Assembly: GCF_021650935.1 (NCBI RefSeq) | Contig: NZ_CP091244.1 | Location: 3,286,001-3,350,000, forward strand | Origin: Thiothrix winogradskyi | Lineage (GTDB): Bacteria; Pseudomonadota; Gammaproteobacteria; Thiotrichales; Thiotrichaceae | Direction: 5' to 3' | Length of the DNA: 64,000 nucleotides | In this document: positions 63,304-64,000 of the stretch, in pieces | How the letters are laid out: the number at the start of each line of letters is the position of its first letter | Position numbering within the stretch: the first letter of the stretch is position 1 | Made by a program: the position numbers and the translations under genes | Notes under the pieces: generated by a model | What the model saw: only the letters and a program-made list of their open reading frames with translations | Databases searched by the model: none | Told to the model about the DNA's origin: nothing

Positions 63304-63954
63304 TTACTGCGCGAGATTTTTCACGACAACAAAAGCACCGCGCAAATCGCCTTCTTTATAACCGGTGGCTTTGTCTTGCGGGTACAGCTCCGTTAACTTC
63401 GCAGTAACGGCGGGGCTGAGTTCTGTGCCGTGGCATTTCAAGCACACCGCAGCGGTTGGAATCGCTTTCATAAAGCGGAATTCGTTATCCACAACTTCTG
63501 CATAAGCGATGGTTGCCGCGTCTTCACCTGCCGCTTTTTTCGCTTCAAAGTCATTCAGCACAGCGGTTTGCCATTCATTTGCCTGACCCATTACCGGGTT
63601 ACGGTTTTTCAAGCTTACCCGGCTGACTTCCATGCCCTTTTCGGCTGAAACGGCTTTGGCAATTTCAGGCGCTTTGGTGTGGCAAATGCTCATCGCTTCC
63701 ACCGGACCACCGGCTTGCATAGCAGCTTCGAGTTCGCCTTTCAGTGTGCCACCTAATGCTTGTACAGCACCTTTTGCCGATTCTACCAAGGCAGCTTTAT
63801 CAACGGCTGGCGCAGCAGATGCCGGAGCCGTCTGCTGTGCTGCGGTTCCGGTTTGAGCCGGTGCAGCAGCAGGCGCTTCAGCGGCTTTCTCTGTTTTCTC
63901 GCCACAAGCTGTCAGCAAGGCAACCAAACTTACCATCACAATATACTTATTCAT
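63304..63954 (-). CDS. DUF3365 haem-c lipoprotein
   Basis: 216 residues from ATG 63954, chosen because MNKYIVMVSLVALLTAC gives a lipobox (LTAC). An Ala/Pro-rich linker follows, then a DUF3365 (Tll0287-like) domain with one c-type haem motif CLKCH in AAVCLKCHGTELSPAV and a partner segment SICHTKAPEIA. It is probably a periplasmic, membrane-tethered redox or sensor protein. The gene ends about 85 bases before the FNR-like gene start, on the same strand, so possible linkage. Confidence 0.85.
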   Translation of the reverse strand: MNKYIVMVSLVALLTACGEKTEKAAEAPAAAPAQTGTAAQQTAPASAAPAVDKAALVESAKGAVQALGGTLKGELEAAMQAGGPVEAMSICHTKAPEIAKAVSAEKGMEVSRVSLKNRNPVMGQANEWQTAVLNDFEAKKAAGEDAATIAYAEVVDNEFRFMKAIPTAAVCLKCHGTELSPAVTAKLTELYPQDKATGYKEGDLRGAFVVVKNLAQ

Positions 63955-64000
63955 CTCAATCCCTACATTGGAAAACAATAACCTAAAAACACAGGCAACA

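Overview
The window looks like chromosome of a gammaproteobacterium, plausibly a Thiothrix-type sulfur oxidiser (a weak inference from overall gene content). Support comes from the gene orders thrS-infC-rpmI-rplT-pheS-pheT-ihfA-merR and lolC-lolE-lolD-DUF2062-comEC, and from the bpt/FNR pair. No rRNA and no CRISPR array were seen. Three tRNAs are present: Arg-CCT, Pro-GGG and Val-GAC.

Left flank (1-9404): the N-terminal part of a large repeat-rich secreted protein; a small two-repeat protein; an MFS permease; a secreted PL14-like polysaccharide lyase; a large MscS-type channel; tRNA-Arg; an IS110-family element; and a stretch of REP/MITE-like inverted repeats.

Island (about 9405-34003): a 24.6-kb integrated element is bounded by a 16-bp direct repeat of the tRNA-Pro 3' end, and a P4-type integrase lies beside the intact tRNA. 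A 44-bp sequence occurs near both ends in inverted orientation with two mismatches. One minus-strand block holds an AlpA regulator, a Toprim primase-like protein, a DUF3987 protein and an IS-broken J-domain-like gene. A second holds an FtsK-like ATPase, several membrane proteins, a lysozyme-like protein and an M23 peptidase. A third holds a second tyrosine recombinase, Rha and ribbon-helix-helix (RHH) regulators. The plus strand carries an RHH / small protein / zeta-like kinase module and kfrA. Around a recognisable MOBP-type oriT are traJ, traK, traL and traM, followed by trbJ and trbL. No relaxase, VirB4 or other Trb genes are visible, so the element looks mobilizable rather than self-transmissible. 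It carries two isolated mating-channel subunits. Two IS982 copies have inserted, one into the J-like gene and one between the oriT nic site and traK.

Right flank (34004-64000): the translation operon (thrS to a MerR-like gene), tRNA-Val, htpG, a small coiled-coil lipoprotein, a 1478-aa repeat-plus-DUF1800 protein with its DUF1501 partner, a LOV photoreceptor candidate, the Lol lipoprotein export genes, DUF2062 and comEC. These are followed by a 774-aa heptad-repeat rod with a C-terminal membrane anchor, purH, bpt with an unusual FNR-like regulator, and a DUF3365 haem protein.

The most interesting parts are the island's transfer logic (MOBP oriT without relaxase, TrbJ/TrbL only, plus an FtsK/peptidoglycan-hydrolase membrane operon), the long heptad rod, the LOV protein and the FNR homologue lacking one cluster cysteine.
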